Assembly: GCA_016783505.1 (NCBI GenBank)
Contig: JADHWK010000013.1
Span: forward strand, 1-55,431
DNA length: 55,431 nt
Direction of reading: 5' to 3'
Origin: Candidatus Zhuqueibacterota bacterium
GTDB lineage: Bacteria; BS750m-G25
The first letter of the stretch is position 1; every line of letters starts with the position of its first letter. Below the pieces are notes generated by a model. It saw only the letters and a program-made list of their open reading frames with translations, did not search any database and had not been told where the DNA came from. Positions 17,723-25,903 of this stretch are shown here, one piece after another. Position numbers and translations under genes: made by a program.

Positions 17723-18196
17723 TTATACCGTCGGAATCTTAGACCCCCCTTTGCGAAACTCGATTATTTTATGTTTCAGATTCTCATCCTTTAAGGCCAA
17801 TATTTCAGCGGCCAAGATAGCCGCATTTTTTGCCCCGGGCACCCCGATGGAGACGGTGGCCACCGGCACCCCGCCCGGCATTTGCACTGTGGAGAGCAGG
17901 GCATCCTGCCCCCCCAGTTCGGAGGCCACCAGGGGGACCCCAATAACCGGCAGGACAGTGCGGGCGGCGATGGCCCCGGCCAGGTGGGCGGCCATACCAG
18001 CCCCGGCAATGATAACCTCCAGTCCCTGACCCTGGGCACCTTCGGCAAATTGGACCAACTCTTGGGGGGTTCTATGAGCTGATAGCACCTTGCTGAGGTA
18101 CACGATTTCAAAATAGTCCAGCACCTTCCGGGTCTCTCCCATCACCCACCAGTCCCTTTGACTACCCACCACCACTGCTACCCTTGGTTTCTTCAT
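17723..18196 (-). CDS. purE: N5-carboxyaminoimidazole ribonucleotide mutase PurE
   Basis: 157 residues, the usual length of class I PurE. The signature SAHRTPQELVQFA, the glycine-rich GAGMAAHLAGAIAA, VIGVPL and STVQMPGGVPVATVSIG are all present. It shifts the carboxyl group of N5-CAIR to C4 in purine synthesis. The first loop reads VGSQRDWWVMGETRKVL, where most PurE have GSxSDxxVM: the conserved Ser-Asp pair is Arg-Asp and two tryptophans follow. purK is not in the window. It starts a small transcript with the rfbD-like and mannose-synthase-like genes; the IS200 relic lies upstream. Confidence 0.92.
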   Translation of the reverse strand: MKKPRVAVVVGSQRDWWVMGETRKVLDYFEIVYLSKVLSAHRTPQELVQFAEGAQGQGLEVIIAGAGMAAHLAGAIAARTVLPVIGVPLVASELGGQDALLSTVQMPGGVPVATVSIGVPGAKNAAILAAEILALKDENLKHKIIEFRKGGSKIPTV

Positions 18197-18339
18197 AATT
18201 TTATGCCTTTTTATTTTTGAATTGCTTAAAAATCATTTGAATCTATCTATTTTAAAGGTAGCCCTTTCTGGAAAAGTTCATCCTAGATTCGGAAAATTTA
18301 CTTATGACATTGGTGCAAGGTGGTGAAACCCTTGAGAAA

Positions 18340-18578
18340 CCCACGATTTTAATCGTGTGGTATCAAATACAAAAGAATACATGCAGCCGATCAGTCTGGC
18401 GCCTGACAGATTCATCGGTTTTCTAAAAACCCATATCTTTGAAGAAAACGACCATATTCTTCTTGAAAAGTCATCTTCCGATGATGCTCTTCTTGATCAC
18501 CAATATAGCCCTCAACAAACCGTTAAAACGGTTAAACATCTTAATATGATTTAAATGGCCCACGAATAAATTCGTGGG
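18340..18578 (-). mobile_element. Relic of an IS200-type element with both end hairpins
   Basis: The hairpin CCCACGAATAAATTCGTGGG (18559-18578) and the partner CCCACGATTTTAATCGTGTGG (18340-18360) bracket a short stretch that encodes the end of a Y1 transposase on the minus strand. Paired subterminal hairpins are typical of IS200/IS605 and related REP-associated elements. A further small stem (AACCGTTAAAACGGTT, about 18519-18534) lies inside. The gap 18197-18608 contains nothing else that looks coding. Confidence 0.6.
18412..18513 (-). pseudogene. C-terminal remnant of a Y1 (IS200-like) transposase
   Basis: The minus strand reads EGYIGDQEEHHRKMTFQEEY, then GRFLQRYGFLENR and stop. The segment YIxxQEEHHRKxTFQEEFxxFLxxxG is the well-known end of IS200-like Y1 transposases. 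The HUH motif, the tyrosine and everything upstream are gone, and the usual end (YDERYVW) is altered. A plus-strand frame over the same region is antisense noise. Confidence 0.7.
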
Positions 18579-18608
18579 TTGCTAAAAGGTGAATTTCCGA
18601 ATCTGGAT

Positions 18609-19682
18609 TTATTCGGTCTTAAAGGTTCTGGCCATAATTTCCAATTGTCGGAGAAGGGGCTCTTTGCGCCAGGCGGGGGCGAACACGGCCAGATCGATCA
18701 TGTAAACCCTACCGGAATTCTCATCGTAAAATCCGTAGGTCCGGAATGGTCCCCCACCCACCCCGTCCTTAAGATGCCAGAGGCCGCTGATCCTTATCGC
18801 TTCCCGACCCAAAAATTCGGTGGGCTCGATCTTTAGAAATTCATCATTAATGTCCACCGGATCGTTGAATTCCCCCCCCAGCCAACGGCGCTTTTCCAGA
18901 CAAAATTCCTCGGTTAGACTGGATGGGGAAGCCCCCCCTTCCCACCAGAAGGCCAACCAACGGTCAGGATAAAGCCGCCTCAACCGAACCAGGTGTTTCC
19001 CGGAATCTTCTTTGACGACAAAGTAATCATGCTGAATGCGGACTCGAAATCCGTATTTCTGGAACAATTCCCGACTGAGGTGAACCTGCTCGTGACTGCG
19101 ATAGAGGTCCCTCCGGAGGCGGGCATTGGTAAACCCATCAAACCGGCCGTAGAGAAAATCCCTGTGCTCGACGATTTTTTCCTTCAGGGCCGTCGAATCC
19201 TCAGCCGCCAGAATCATCACCAGTTGATCCCGGGCCCATTGGTTCTGCTTGATAAATACGTAGTAATCCCCGTATCTAATCCCCTTCCGGACTTCAGGGG
19301 TGAATAAAGAATTGATGAACATTCCCGCTTCTCCCGTGTTACTCAGGGTGGAAACCAGCAGGAGGTTTTTATATTGGTTATATTGGGTAAAATCCGAATA
19401 TGGGATGGGCCGCAGGGAAAAAATCTTCTCGTGTTGGGGGGTCATGATCTCCCATTCAAAGATTCCCCTCAAGGGATCCTCCACGACGGCCCACAGGGCC
19501 GAGTCCGCCAATACCACGATTTCATGGTCCTGCCCTTTTCCCGCCGGCTTTGACCCACAGGAGGAAAACAGGATTACGATGAGAGAAAGAATGAGGCCGA
19601 TTGGCAGAAATCCTTTCAATACCCGTCTTCCTTTTCGACCCCTGTAATTCCGGTCAGGCCATGAATAACATGCTGGTTCCAT
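18609..19682 (-). CDS. DUF4837 family lipoprotein
   Basis: I start at ATG 19682 (GGGGG site 8 bases upstream), giving 357 residues; the longer frame from 19799 would overlap the preceding gene. A basic amino terminus and a hydrophobic stretch (FLPIGLILSLIVILFSSC) end in a lipobox cysteine, so the mature protein is probably a lipoprotein. The body begins EIVVLADSALWAVVEDPLRG and continues PQHEKIFSLRPIP, as in DUF4837 proteins of Bacteroidetes. No enzyme motif is visible and the role is unknown. It follows the DUF2723 glycosyltransferase gene by 47 bases. Confidence 0.8.
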   Translation of the reverse strand: MEPACYSWPDRNYRGRKGRRVLKGFLPIGLILSLIVILFSSCGSKPAGKGQDHEIVVLADSALWAVVEDPLRGIFEWEIMTPQHEKIFSLRPIPYSDFTQYNQYKNLLLVSTLSNTGEAGMFINSLFTPEVRKGIRYGDYYVFIKQNQWARDQLVMILAAEDSTALKEKIVEHRDFLYGRFDGFTNARLRRDLYRSHEQVHLSRELFQKYGFRVRIQHDYFVVKEDSGKHLVRLRRLYPDRWLAFWWEGGASPSSLTEEFCLEKRRWLGGEFNDPVDINDEFLKIEPTEFLGREAIRISGLWHLKDGVGGGPFRTYGFYDENSGRVYMIDLAVFAPAWRKEPLLRQLEIMARTFKTE

Positions 19683-19729
19683 TTTTAAACCCCCATGTCC
19701 GTAAAAGTGGAGAGTATTAAATATTAAAG

Positions 19730-22360
19730 TCAGAGCTTCTTCTGATAATCCCGTAACCTGCGGACAGCTCCGCTGTCGCCGGGATTTTGGACCAGCCACT
19801 CCTGAAGCAGTTGCACCGCCTGGGGATAGTCCTTCCGATATTCATAGACCCTCAAAAGCCCGCCCACCGTCTGGCCGTCCCGGGGATTAGCTCGATAGGA
19901 TCTGTGAAATAACTCCTCGGCCTTAAGGTCATTCTTCAAGAACTGAAGATAGAGGGCCCCTAACTGAAAGGCATCCTGGGGACTTAAGCGGGGATCGGCG
20001 ACCAACCGATCCAGCCTCTTTTTAAATTCATCCGGCCGCCCGGCATCAAAATACAGCTTTCCAATCTGGACGATGAGGTCTTTGTTCTGGATGGGAATGA
20101 TCCTTTCTGGGATCAAACGCTCCATTTCATCTAGGATTTCGGCCATCTGATCCCTCTGGTGGTGGGTGTAATGATAGTAGGCCAACTGTAAGAAAGCAGA
20201 GCGGTAGTTCTGGACCAATTTTTTAATGTTGGGGTTAAAATAGACGCCCCCATCGTTTAGACCCCGGTAGTGGTCAATGTAAGTCTCGAACAGGTTCTTT
20301 CGCAGGGTTTCTTCGTCTACTGGTGGGGCGTGGTAAGGCAAGAGCTTCCAGGCCAGCCCGTCCATCCGAAAATAGGGCTGCAGTCCGATCAGGTTGTCCC
20401 GGGGCACAGTGACGGCAAAATAGACGGGCCGCTGCCAGCTGTTGGCGAAGATAATGTTCAAAATCATCCAGTCCTGCACCCGGAGGAAATTCTTTCCCTT
20501 TACCCCATCACCGATGGGAAGCCTTAAAGTGGGCTTTACCTTTACCGCAATGGAGGAATCAGGGGTGGTAATTGTGATCGTCGAATCCTTGTTGGGCCAA
20601 TACCGCGTACGCAGCGCCTCAAGGTCGTGGCGTCCCAGATATTTCTCAATGTAATCATCAGTAAAGGTCATGGGCACTCTGGGCTCTTGGTGTTTGAGCT
20701 GCTTAATGTACCAATCGGTGTTCAATAAGGAGAGATTAATCACCCGCACATCCTTGCGGATGTGTTCGACTTCCTGCAGATACCATAGAGGGAAAGTATC
20801 ATTATCCCCGTTGGTGAAGATGACGGCGTCCGGTTCGCAGGTCTGCAGGATGTTATACGAGTAATCCCAGGCCACGAAATTGCCCGACCGGTCGTGGGCG
20901 TGGAGATTCTGGATAAACAGATTCACCGGGATCAAAAGAAATAAGAGGACCGCCGCACCCCGGGTCACCGTATGGGCCCGGCCCTTTTTGAACACCTGGC
21001 TCGCCCACTCCATAAAGGCAGCGGCTCCGATCCCGATCCAGATGGCCATAGCGAAGAAGGCACCCCCATAGAAGTAATCCCGCTCCCGGGGCTGGGGATC
21101 GGCCTGATTCTGATAGACAATGAGGGCCAAGCCGGCCATGACAAAAAAAACCAATACAACAAATGCCCGTTTCCAGTCCTTGAAAAAATGGTACCCGGCA
21201 CCGAAAAGACAAAATATTAAGGGGACGACGTAGAGCTTATCCTGATACCCCCAGAACTGCCATTTGATATAGCGCAGAAACATTTTCTTTATTTGATAAG
21301 ACCAAAACGGGGCGTTTCGGAAAGCATCGCTGAAACCGGAGAAAACCCATTTTATCGCATTCCCCATCTGGCTTTCGGCCCCGTATTGTTCCCGTCGGAG
21401 ATAACTCAGCATTCGCTGGAGATTATCAGGAGTGTTCTCGTTTATCGGAGGTTGTAACCCCGATCGAATATAGATATAAAGATACGTCGAGTAGCCTATC
21501 AACAACAAAAGGGAGATGACCAGACCGCTTTCCAGTAGAATCTTACCCCTCTTTTTCGCCCAATTAGTACCGAAAATAATCATTGCAAAAAAGAGAAAAG
21601 ATAAAAGAAACCAAAACATGGAATATGTCGACTTTTCGATCAACATCGGCAGCCCGTGCACGACCCCCGGATAGATGGCCAAGAGGATCGCCATCGAGGT
21701 GGCAACATACAGGGAAAAGGATTTCCAGCCAACCTTTTCCACCTTCTCAAAATAGACGATGGCCGCCAATGCCGGGATCACCACTACGGTTAGCAGATGG
21801 ACCCCGAGGGATAGGCCCATAAGATAAAAGACAAGGAGGATATATTTTATATGATCCTTTTCTTTGGACTTTTCTACCCACACCATCACCAGCCAGGTCG
21901 CAAAAGCGGTTAGGAATACAGAGACGGAGTAAACCTCGGCCTCTGCCGCGTTGAACCATTGGGAATGGGAAAAAGCCAGAGCAAGGCTGCCCACAACCCC
22001 GGCCGAATAGGTCAACACCATATCGGCAGGGGTCTTCTCTTCCCCCCGCATGTACCGAATGAAGCGAACGATAATCAAATAGAGGAAAAAAATGGTAAAG
22101 GCGCTGGTGAGGACTGATATGAGGTTTACCCGGAGACCAATATCTTGAATGAAGGCCAAAACTAAAATAAACACCCGCCCCAGCATCAAATAAAGGGGAG
22201 CCCCGGGTGGATGGGGAACGGACAGGGTGTAGGAACTGGCGATGAATTCCCCACAATCCCAGAAAGAGGTGGTTGGGGCTACAGTTTTCAGATATATGCC
22301 GAGGGTGATCACAAGGACTCCGACAGCGATAAACCGATTGATCCGTTTGTAATTTTGCAT
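19730..22360 (-). CDS. DUF2723 membrane glycosyltransferase (TMEM260-like) with TPR tail
   Basis: 876 residues. The family marker is at the start: TVAPTTSFWDCGEFIASSY and SVPHPPGAPLYLMLGR, with an acidic pair in the first outer loop as in GT-C enzymes. About 11-12 membrane segments follow to about residue 470, then a soluble part with the FTNGDNDTFPLWYLQE block typical of the family, and TPR-like helices at the end (GALYLQFLKNDLKAEELFHR). The human relative TMEM260 is a protein O-mannosyltransferase; the bacterial members are inferred to use lipid-linked sugars too. The mannose synthase-like GT2 in the same region could supply the donor. ATG at 22360 has a GGGGAAG site. Confidence 0.85.
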   Translation of the reverse strand: MQNYKRINRFIAVGVLVITLGIYLKTVAPTTSFWDCGEFIASSYTLSVPHPPGAPLYLMLGRVFILVLAFIQDIGLRVNLISVLTSAFTIFFLYLIIVRFIRYMRGEEKTPADMVLTYSAGVVGSLALAFSHSQWFNAAEAEVYSVSVFLTAFATWLVMVWVEKSKEKDHIKYILLVFYLMGLSLGVHLLTVVVIPALAAIVYFEKVEKVGWKSFSLYVATSMAILLAIYPGVVHGLPMLIEKSTYSMFWFLLSFLFFAMIIFGTNWAKKRGKILLESGLVISLLLLIGYSTYLYIYIRSGLQPPINENTPDNLQRMLSYLRREQYGAESQMGNAIKWVFSGFSDAFRNAPFWSYQIKKMFLRYIKWQFWGYQDKLYVVPLIFCLFGAGYHFFKDWKRAFVVLVFFVMAGLALIVYQNQADPQPRERDYFYGGAFFAMAIWIGIGAAAFMEWASQVFKKGRAHTVTRGAAVLLFLLIPVNLFIQNLHAHDRSGNFVAWDYSYNILQTCEPDAVIFTNGDNDTFPLWYLQEVEHIRKDVRVINLSLLNTDWYIKQLKHQEPRVPMTFTDDYIEKYLGRHDLEALRTRYWPNKDSTITITTPDSSIAVKVKPTLRLPIGDGVKGKNFLRVQDWMILNIIFANSWQRPVYFAVTVPRDNLIGLQPYFRMDGLAWKLLPYHAPPVDEETLRKNLFETYIDHYRGLNDGGVYFNPNIKKLVQNYRSAFLQLAYYHYTHHQRDQMAEILDEMERLIPERIIPIQNKDLIVQIGKLYFDAGRPDEFKKRLDRLVADPRLSPQDAFQLGALYLQFLKNDLKAEELFHRSYRANPRDGQTVGGLLRVYEYRKDYPQAVQLLQEWLVQNPGDSGAVRRLRDYQKKL

Positions 22361-22375
22361 TCGTCTTCCCCGAAT

Positions 22376-23497
22376 TTATCTACTCACCGTTGCATTTATG
22401 ATCTCTATTGCTCTTTGCGCCGATTCGTCCCAACTAAATTTCTCCGCCCACTGGCGGGCTTGGATGGTGAGATCGTTCCTCTTCTGGTGATTTTCCAAAA
22501 GTGCCACGGTCTCTTTCGTTAATCCGTGGATGTCGCCATATTTAAATAGAATACCTGTTTTTCCGTGAACCACCGAATCCCGCAGTCCCGGGGAATCCGC
22601 AGCGATGACCGGGACGCCGCAGGCATTGGCTTCGATCACCGTCAACCCCCAGCCTTCTTTCGGCGAGGGATTAACCCCAAGCCAAAGCTTATTTAAAAAT
22701 TTCACCTTCTCCGCCTGCGATACATGGCGGGCAAACGTTACATTCCGCTCAATTCCCAATGATGAAGCAAGGCGTTCCAGCGCCGGCCGGTAGTCGCCAT
22801 CGCCGATAATCAGAAGACGAACCCTCGGGTCATGGGACAAAATGCCCGGCATCGCTTGCAAAATATGATCAAGGCTCTTATATTTTTTCACCCGACCCAA
22901 ATAACCAATCAGTGGTTTTTCGCTTTTGCTGTTGGGCACAACAGTATAATCCGCTAAATCAACAGCATTGGGCAACAGGTCAATTCGTGAACGGATACCT
23001 ACACGACACAGTTCCTTCCGCGTACTCTCGGAAACGGCAGCGAAAGGCGTGTGCCTGTAAACAAGCGGCACCAGTCTTTCTGAGTAATACACGTAGCTCG
23101 CTGGCAGAAAGGGGACTTCTAAATAGATGGTTCTGCTGAAAAAATGATGAATGATGGCGACGATCGGTTCTTTTACAAATAAAGGGGTGAAGAACGGTAT
23201 TTTGTTAATATCATCAACAACCACATCAAAATCAGCCTGAGCTTTTAGCTCTCGATAGGCCCAGGGTACGTAGAAGTTGAAAAGATTACGCCTTCCATGG
23301 CGAACGATATGAATGCCGTCAATCGTTTCTTCCGACGAGGCTCCCCGGTAGTGACAGCACAGCAAGGTAACCGCATGACCGGCTGCGGCAACGCGCTTAA
23401 AGATCTCGTGAAAATGAACTTCAGCCCCCCCCCCCAGGGGATTAGTAATATCCTGCCAATTTATGGCAAGAATTTTAAAAGAAGGCTTGCGGGCCAT
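22376..23497 (-). CDS. GT4 family glycosyltransferase
   Basis: 373 residues with two Rossmann halves. The amino end reads ILAINWQDITNPLGGGAEVHF, the glycine loop seen in GT4 enzymes. The donor half has IGYLGRVKKYKSLDHILQA, LLIIGDGDY and the EX7E motif in SPKEGWGLTVIEANACGVPV. It transfers a sugar with retention from a nucleotide donor, probably to a membrane-linked glycan. It ends 15 bases before the DUF2723 gene. Acceptor and sugar are unknown. Confidence 0.87.
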   Translation of the reverse strand: MARKPSFKILAINWQDITNPLGGGAEVHFHEIFKRVAAAGHAVTLLCCHYRGASSEETIDGIHIVRHGRRNLFNFYVPWAYRELKAQADFDVVVDDINKIPFFTPLFVKEPIVAIIHHFFSRTIYLEVPFLPASYVYYSERLVPLVYRHTPFAAVSESTRKELCRVGIRSRIDLLPNAVDLADYTVVPNSKSEKPLIGYLGRVKKYKSLDHILQAMPGILSHDPRVRLLIIGDGDYRPALERLASSLGIERNVTFARHVSQAEKVKFLNKLWLGVNPSPKEGWGLTVIEANACGVPVIAADSPGLRDSVVHGKTGILFKYGDIHGLTKETVALLENHQKRNDLTIQARQWAEKFSWDESAQRAIEIINATVSR

Positions 23498-23510
23498 AAT
23501 GACAACGTGC

Positions 23511-24236
23511 TTATTTTTTCATAACACAATATCGAAAACCCACCCAGTCTTTACATGCACTTTGATCTTGTTTTATGTCCACTATGACCGCTCCATTCTG
23601 TTCAAGAAATTTAACGACGTCTTCCCGCTTCATCCAATGCATTTCCGGTATTGCTCCATACTTCACTCTCCGATATACATTCAATAAGATTGTCGGAATA
23701 ATACGAATAATTAGCCCTTCCAATATTTTTGCGGGCCCGCTTGGTAGTTGGAATATTAGCAAGCCATCCGGAACAAGTATCCTCAAAAACTCTTTGATGT
23801 AGTTTTTAGAATATGTTGGTGCCATGTGTTGAAGGGTAATATTTGTATAAATAAAATTAAAACTGTTGTCAGGGAACACTTTTAAATCATCTGTCTCATT
23901 CAGATAATACTTACATTTATCACCATGCTGGTTGAATTTATTAGCTAGTTCTATCATAGATGGTGCGATATCAACGCCATAGACTTCATCGAAATAATTG
24001 GCTAGCGGCTGAGTCAACCTTCCGATACCACAGCCAAAGTCAAGTGCTTTCCTCCGTGGAACGTTGAAACCTAATGATTTAATATACTCCATAATAAGAT
24101 CAATTTCTCTTTTGCCAATTGTAAAGAACTCGTCTATATCCCACTTACCCTTCTTATTAGGCCAAGTAAGTATTGACCATAAGGGATCTATTTTACCCAA
24201 TTCATCCCAATTTCTCTGTAAATCTTTTATATCCAT
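23511..24236 (-). CDS. Class I SAM-dependent methyltransferase
   Basis: 241 residues with motif I ALDFGCGIGRLTQPLANYF, acidic motif after it (EVYGVDIAPSMIELAN) and the FIYTNITLQHMAP motif IV region. It is visibly AT-richer than its neighbours, as acquired glycan genes often are. The setting among glycosyltransferases suggests methylation of a sugar or glycan terminus. There is no specific motif that gives the substrate. It is 13 bases upstream of the GT4 gene. Confidence 0.82.
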   Translation of the reverse strand: MDIKDLQRNWDELGKIDPLWSILTWPNKKGKWDIDEFFTIGKREIDLIMEYIKSLGFNVPRRKALDFGCGIGRLTQPLANYFDEVYGVDIAPSMIELANKFNQHGDKCKYYLNETDDLKVFPDNSFNFIYTNITLQHMAPTYSKNYIKEFLRILVPDGLLIFQLPSGPAKILEGLIIRIIPTILLNVYRRVKYGAIPEMHWMKREDVVKFLEQNGAVIVDIKQDQSACKDWVGFRYCVMKK

Positions 24237-24318
24237 ATTCCTTACATCTTTGATTTAAGCATGTCATCTAACCGGCATAATATATGGTATCAAGGTGGAA
24301 AAAAATATTTACAGAAGG

Positions 24319-24354
24319 AAATACTAAATTTTATAAAAAATAATTTAAGTATTT
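24319..24354. terminator. AT-rich hairpin after the deoxyhypusine-synthase-like gene
   Basis: AAATACTAAATT (24319-24330) pairs with AATTTAAGTATTT (24342-24354) with one bulge. It starts a few bases after the stop at 24362 in the direction of transcription. T-rich sequence lies on both sides, so it may act as a weak terminator. Confidence 0.35.
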
Positions 24355-24361
24355 TTTCTTA

Positions 24362-25309
24362 TTATGTCAAGCCCAATTTTACGGCAGCAGCCAACAGGGG
24401 GATCATGATCTCGTGATGGCCGCTGAAATCAAACCCCTTACCGCCCCCCCTGAGGGGCCGTCCCAGCACGTTCACCTGGGGCCGGTAATGGCGATACATG
24501 TCAAAATTAGCGGCGGTGAAATTAACCACTCGATGTCCCAGATTACGGGCTAAATTAAGGGCCTTTACAAAGACTTCGGGCAGGAGAACGGCCGACCCAA
24601 CATTAAGAATCACACCCCCCTCCCCAAGCTGTGAGACCTGGGAAGTAAAAATTCGGAAATCCCGGAGGCTGAGCTCACCGATTGCTGCCCCATCAGCCGA
24701 GGGGTGTTGATGGATAATGTCCGTCCCCATCCCCACGTGAACGGTAACCGGCACCCCGAGCTCATAACCCCGGGCCAAAAGGCTTAGGGGTTTATTGGGG
24801 GCTTCCGCATCCAACAATTCCACCCCCAGGATTTCACCCAGCCCGGTTTTGGACACCATGCCTTTTTTAATAGCCCCGTTGATGAAATCCGCCGTTTCTT
24901 TAGCCATCCCGAACGACCCATCTTTTATATTTTCGGCCACATTTTCCGAAGTGATGCCCCACAGGGCCAGCTCGCAATCGTGCACGATACCGGCCCCGTT
25001 CATGGCCACCGCAGCAACAATCCCCCGTTCCATCAGGTCAATCAGGATGGGGCTTAAGCCCACCTTAATCAGATGGGCCCCCATCATGACGATGGTCGGC
25101 CTTCCGATCCGGTGGGCAGTAATGATCCGTTCCACCAGCTCCCGAAAGTCCCTCCCCGCCAAGATGGTTGGCAGGGAGGAGAAGAAATCTTCAAAAGTGC
25201 CACCGGAAGCAAAAACCTTTCCAAAATCCTGGATGTGAACCTTACTTCTCCGCTCGGTAATGGAATAGGTCTTTACCCGACTCAGGTCTATTTCCACATA
25301 TTTGGACAT
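24362..25309 (-). CDS. Deoxyhypusine synthase-like family protein
   Basis: 315 residues. Conserved blocks typical of the bacterial branch are ASGGTFEDFFSSLPTIL, MMGAHLIKVGLSPILIDLM, AMNGAGIVHDCELALWG, VTVHVGMGTDIIHQHPSADG and LNVGSAVLLPEVFVKAL. The fold is that of deoxyhypusine synthase, an NAD-dependent enzyme that modifies eIF5A in eukaryotes and archaea. The end of this protein (GGGKGFDFSGHHEIMIPLL) differs from true DHS, and the lysine that carries the aminobutyl intermediate cannot be recognised. Bacteria have no eIF5A, so the reaction here is unknown. The start is followed closely upstream by the inverted-repeat island. Confidence 0.75.
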   Translation of the reverse strand: MSKYVEIDLSRVKTYSITERRSKVHIQDFGKVFASGGTFEDFFSSLPTILAGRDFRELVERIITAHRIGRPTIVMMGAHLIKVGLSPILIDLMERGIVAAVAMNGAGIVHDCELALWGITSENVAENIKDGSFGMAKETADFINGAIKKGMVSKTGLGEILGVELLDAEAPNKPLSLLARGYELGVPVTVHVGMGTDIIHQHPSADGAAIGELSLRDFRIFTSQVSQLGEGGVILNVGSAVLLPEVFVKALNLARNLGHRVVNFTAANFDMYRHYRPQVNVLGRPLRGGGKGFDFSGHHEIMIPLLAAAVKLGLT

Positions 25310-25352
25310 TGAAGTTCTCCTTATTTGTTCAAGGGGTGGTTATAAATTTAGA

Positions 25353-25380
25353 AAACCACGGAGGCACAGAGACACGGAGA
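25353..25380 (-). repeat. Left inverted repeat of the GxxExxY island
   Basis: AAACCACGGAGGCACAGAGA then CACGGAGA. Its complement shares 16 consecutive bases (TCTCTGTGCCTCCGTG) with the copy at 25878-25893 on the other side of the GxxExxY gene. The two face each other like terminal inverted repeats. Confidence 0.75.
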
Positions 25381-25397
25381 AAAATACTTTGTGCCCT

Positions 25398-25780
25398 TTA
25401 TAATACTAATCTTTTGATGCCGTCTTTCATCACTGCAACGTAAAAATTGAGAATCAAGCCTACTTTGAGACCAGAGAGCCGCAAGTATATCAGCAATTGA
25501 GCCTCATGAACCGGAGCAATGGCGTCTACACACTTTAATTCCAAAATTACCTTATTCTCAACCACTATATCAATCCGATAACCACAATCTAACTTGATGC
25601 CCTTGTATTCAAGTGGAAGCGGCCTTTGTCGCTCAAAGGGCAATCCACGTAATTCCAATTCACGGTATAAACACTCTTCGTAAGCAGACTCCAATAGCCC
25701 CGGCCCCAAGTGACGATGCACTTTCCGCCTAGGCGGACTGCTCCAATTATTTCTTCTGTTAGATTCTTCTCATATAGCAT
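25398..25780 (-). pseudogene. GxxExxY family gene, frameshifted by a palindromic insertion
   Basis: The start MLYEKNLTEEIIGA (ATG at 25780) is the normal amino end of GxxExxY proteins, and the body VHRHLGPGLLESAYEECLYR (G-LL-E-SA-Y motif) through RIDIVVENKVILELKCVD to VGLILNFYVAVMK is also normal, but they lie in different frames. Between them sits the perfect 14-base palindrome TCCGCCTAGGCGGA (25724-25737), about 8 bases longer than the family spacing allows. A GTG at 25721 could restart translation and give 107 residues. The D...ExK pattern suggests a PD-(D/E)xK nuclease-like fold; the function of the family is not established. The gene sits between inverted repeats. Confidence 0.8.
25724..25737. 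repeat. 14-base palindrome inside the GxxExxY gene
   Basis: TCCGCCTAGGCGGA equals its own complement. A related core (TCCGCCTTTGGCGG) lies in the spacer hairpin at 51313-51364, suggesting one mobile or repeat family. Confidence 0.65.
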
Positions 25781-25877
25781 CGTACAAACCCCTATATTAT
25801 TATATATGGATATTTTGTAATAGATTAGCCATAGAGATTAAAAAGTTGTAATCCAACTGTTCCGATTTTTATGCCTT

Positions 25878-25903
25878 CTCTGTGCCTCCGTGTCTCCGTG
25901 GTT
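25878..25903 (+). repeat. Right inverted repeat of the GxxExxY island
   Basis: TCTCTGTGCCTCCGTGTCTC then CGTGGT. It is the inverted partner of 25353-25380. Its last bases overlap the TAA stop (25904-25902) of the DUF3108 gene, so the insertion may have set that gene's end. Confidence 0.75.

Noticed and set aside
18357-18554. Plus-strand frame of 65 codons
   Set aside because: It covers the IS200 relic antisense to the transposase tail; the minus strand explains the sequence better.
24237-24361. Promoter for the methyltransferase gene
   Set aside because: TTGATA occurs but no acceptable -10 box at proper spacing could be found in this AT-rich gap.
25353-25903. CRISPR-like array
   Set aside because: Only two repeat copies in inverted orientation enclosing a gene; there are no regular spacers and no cas genes.
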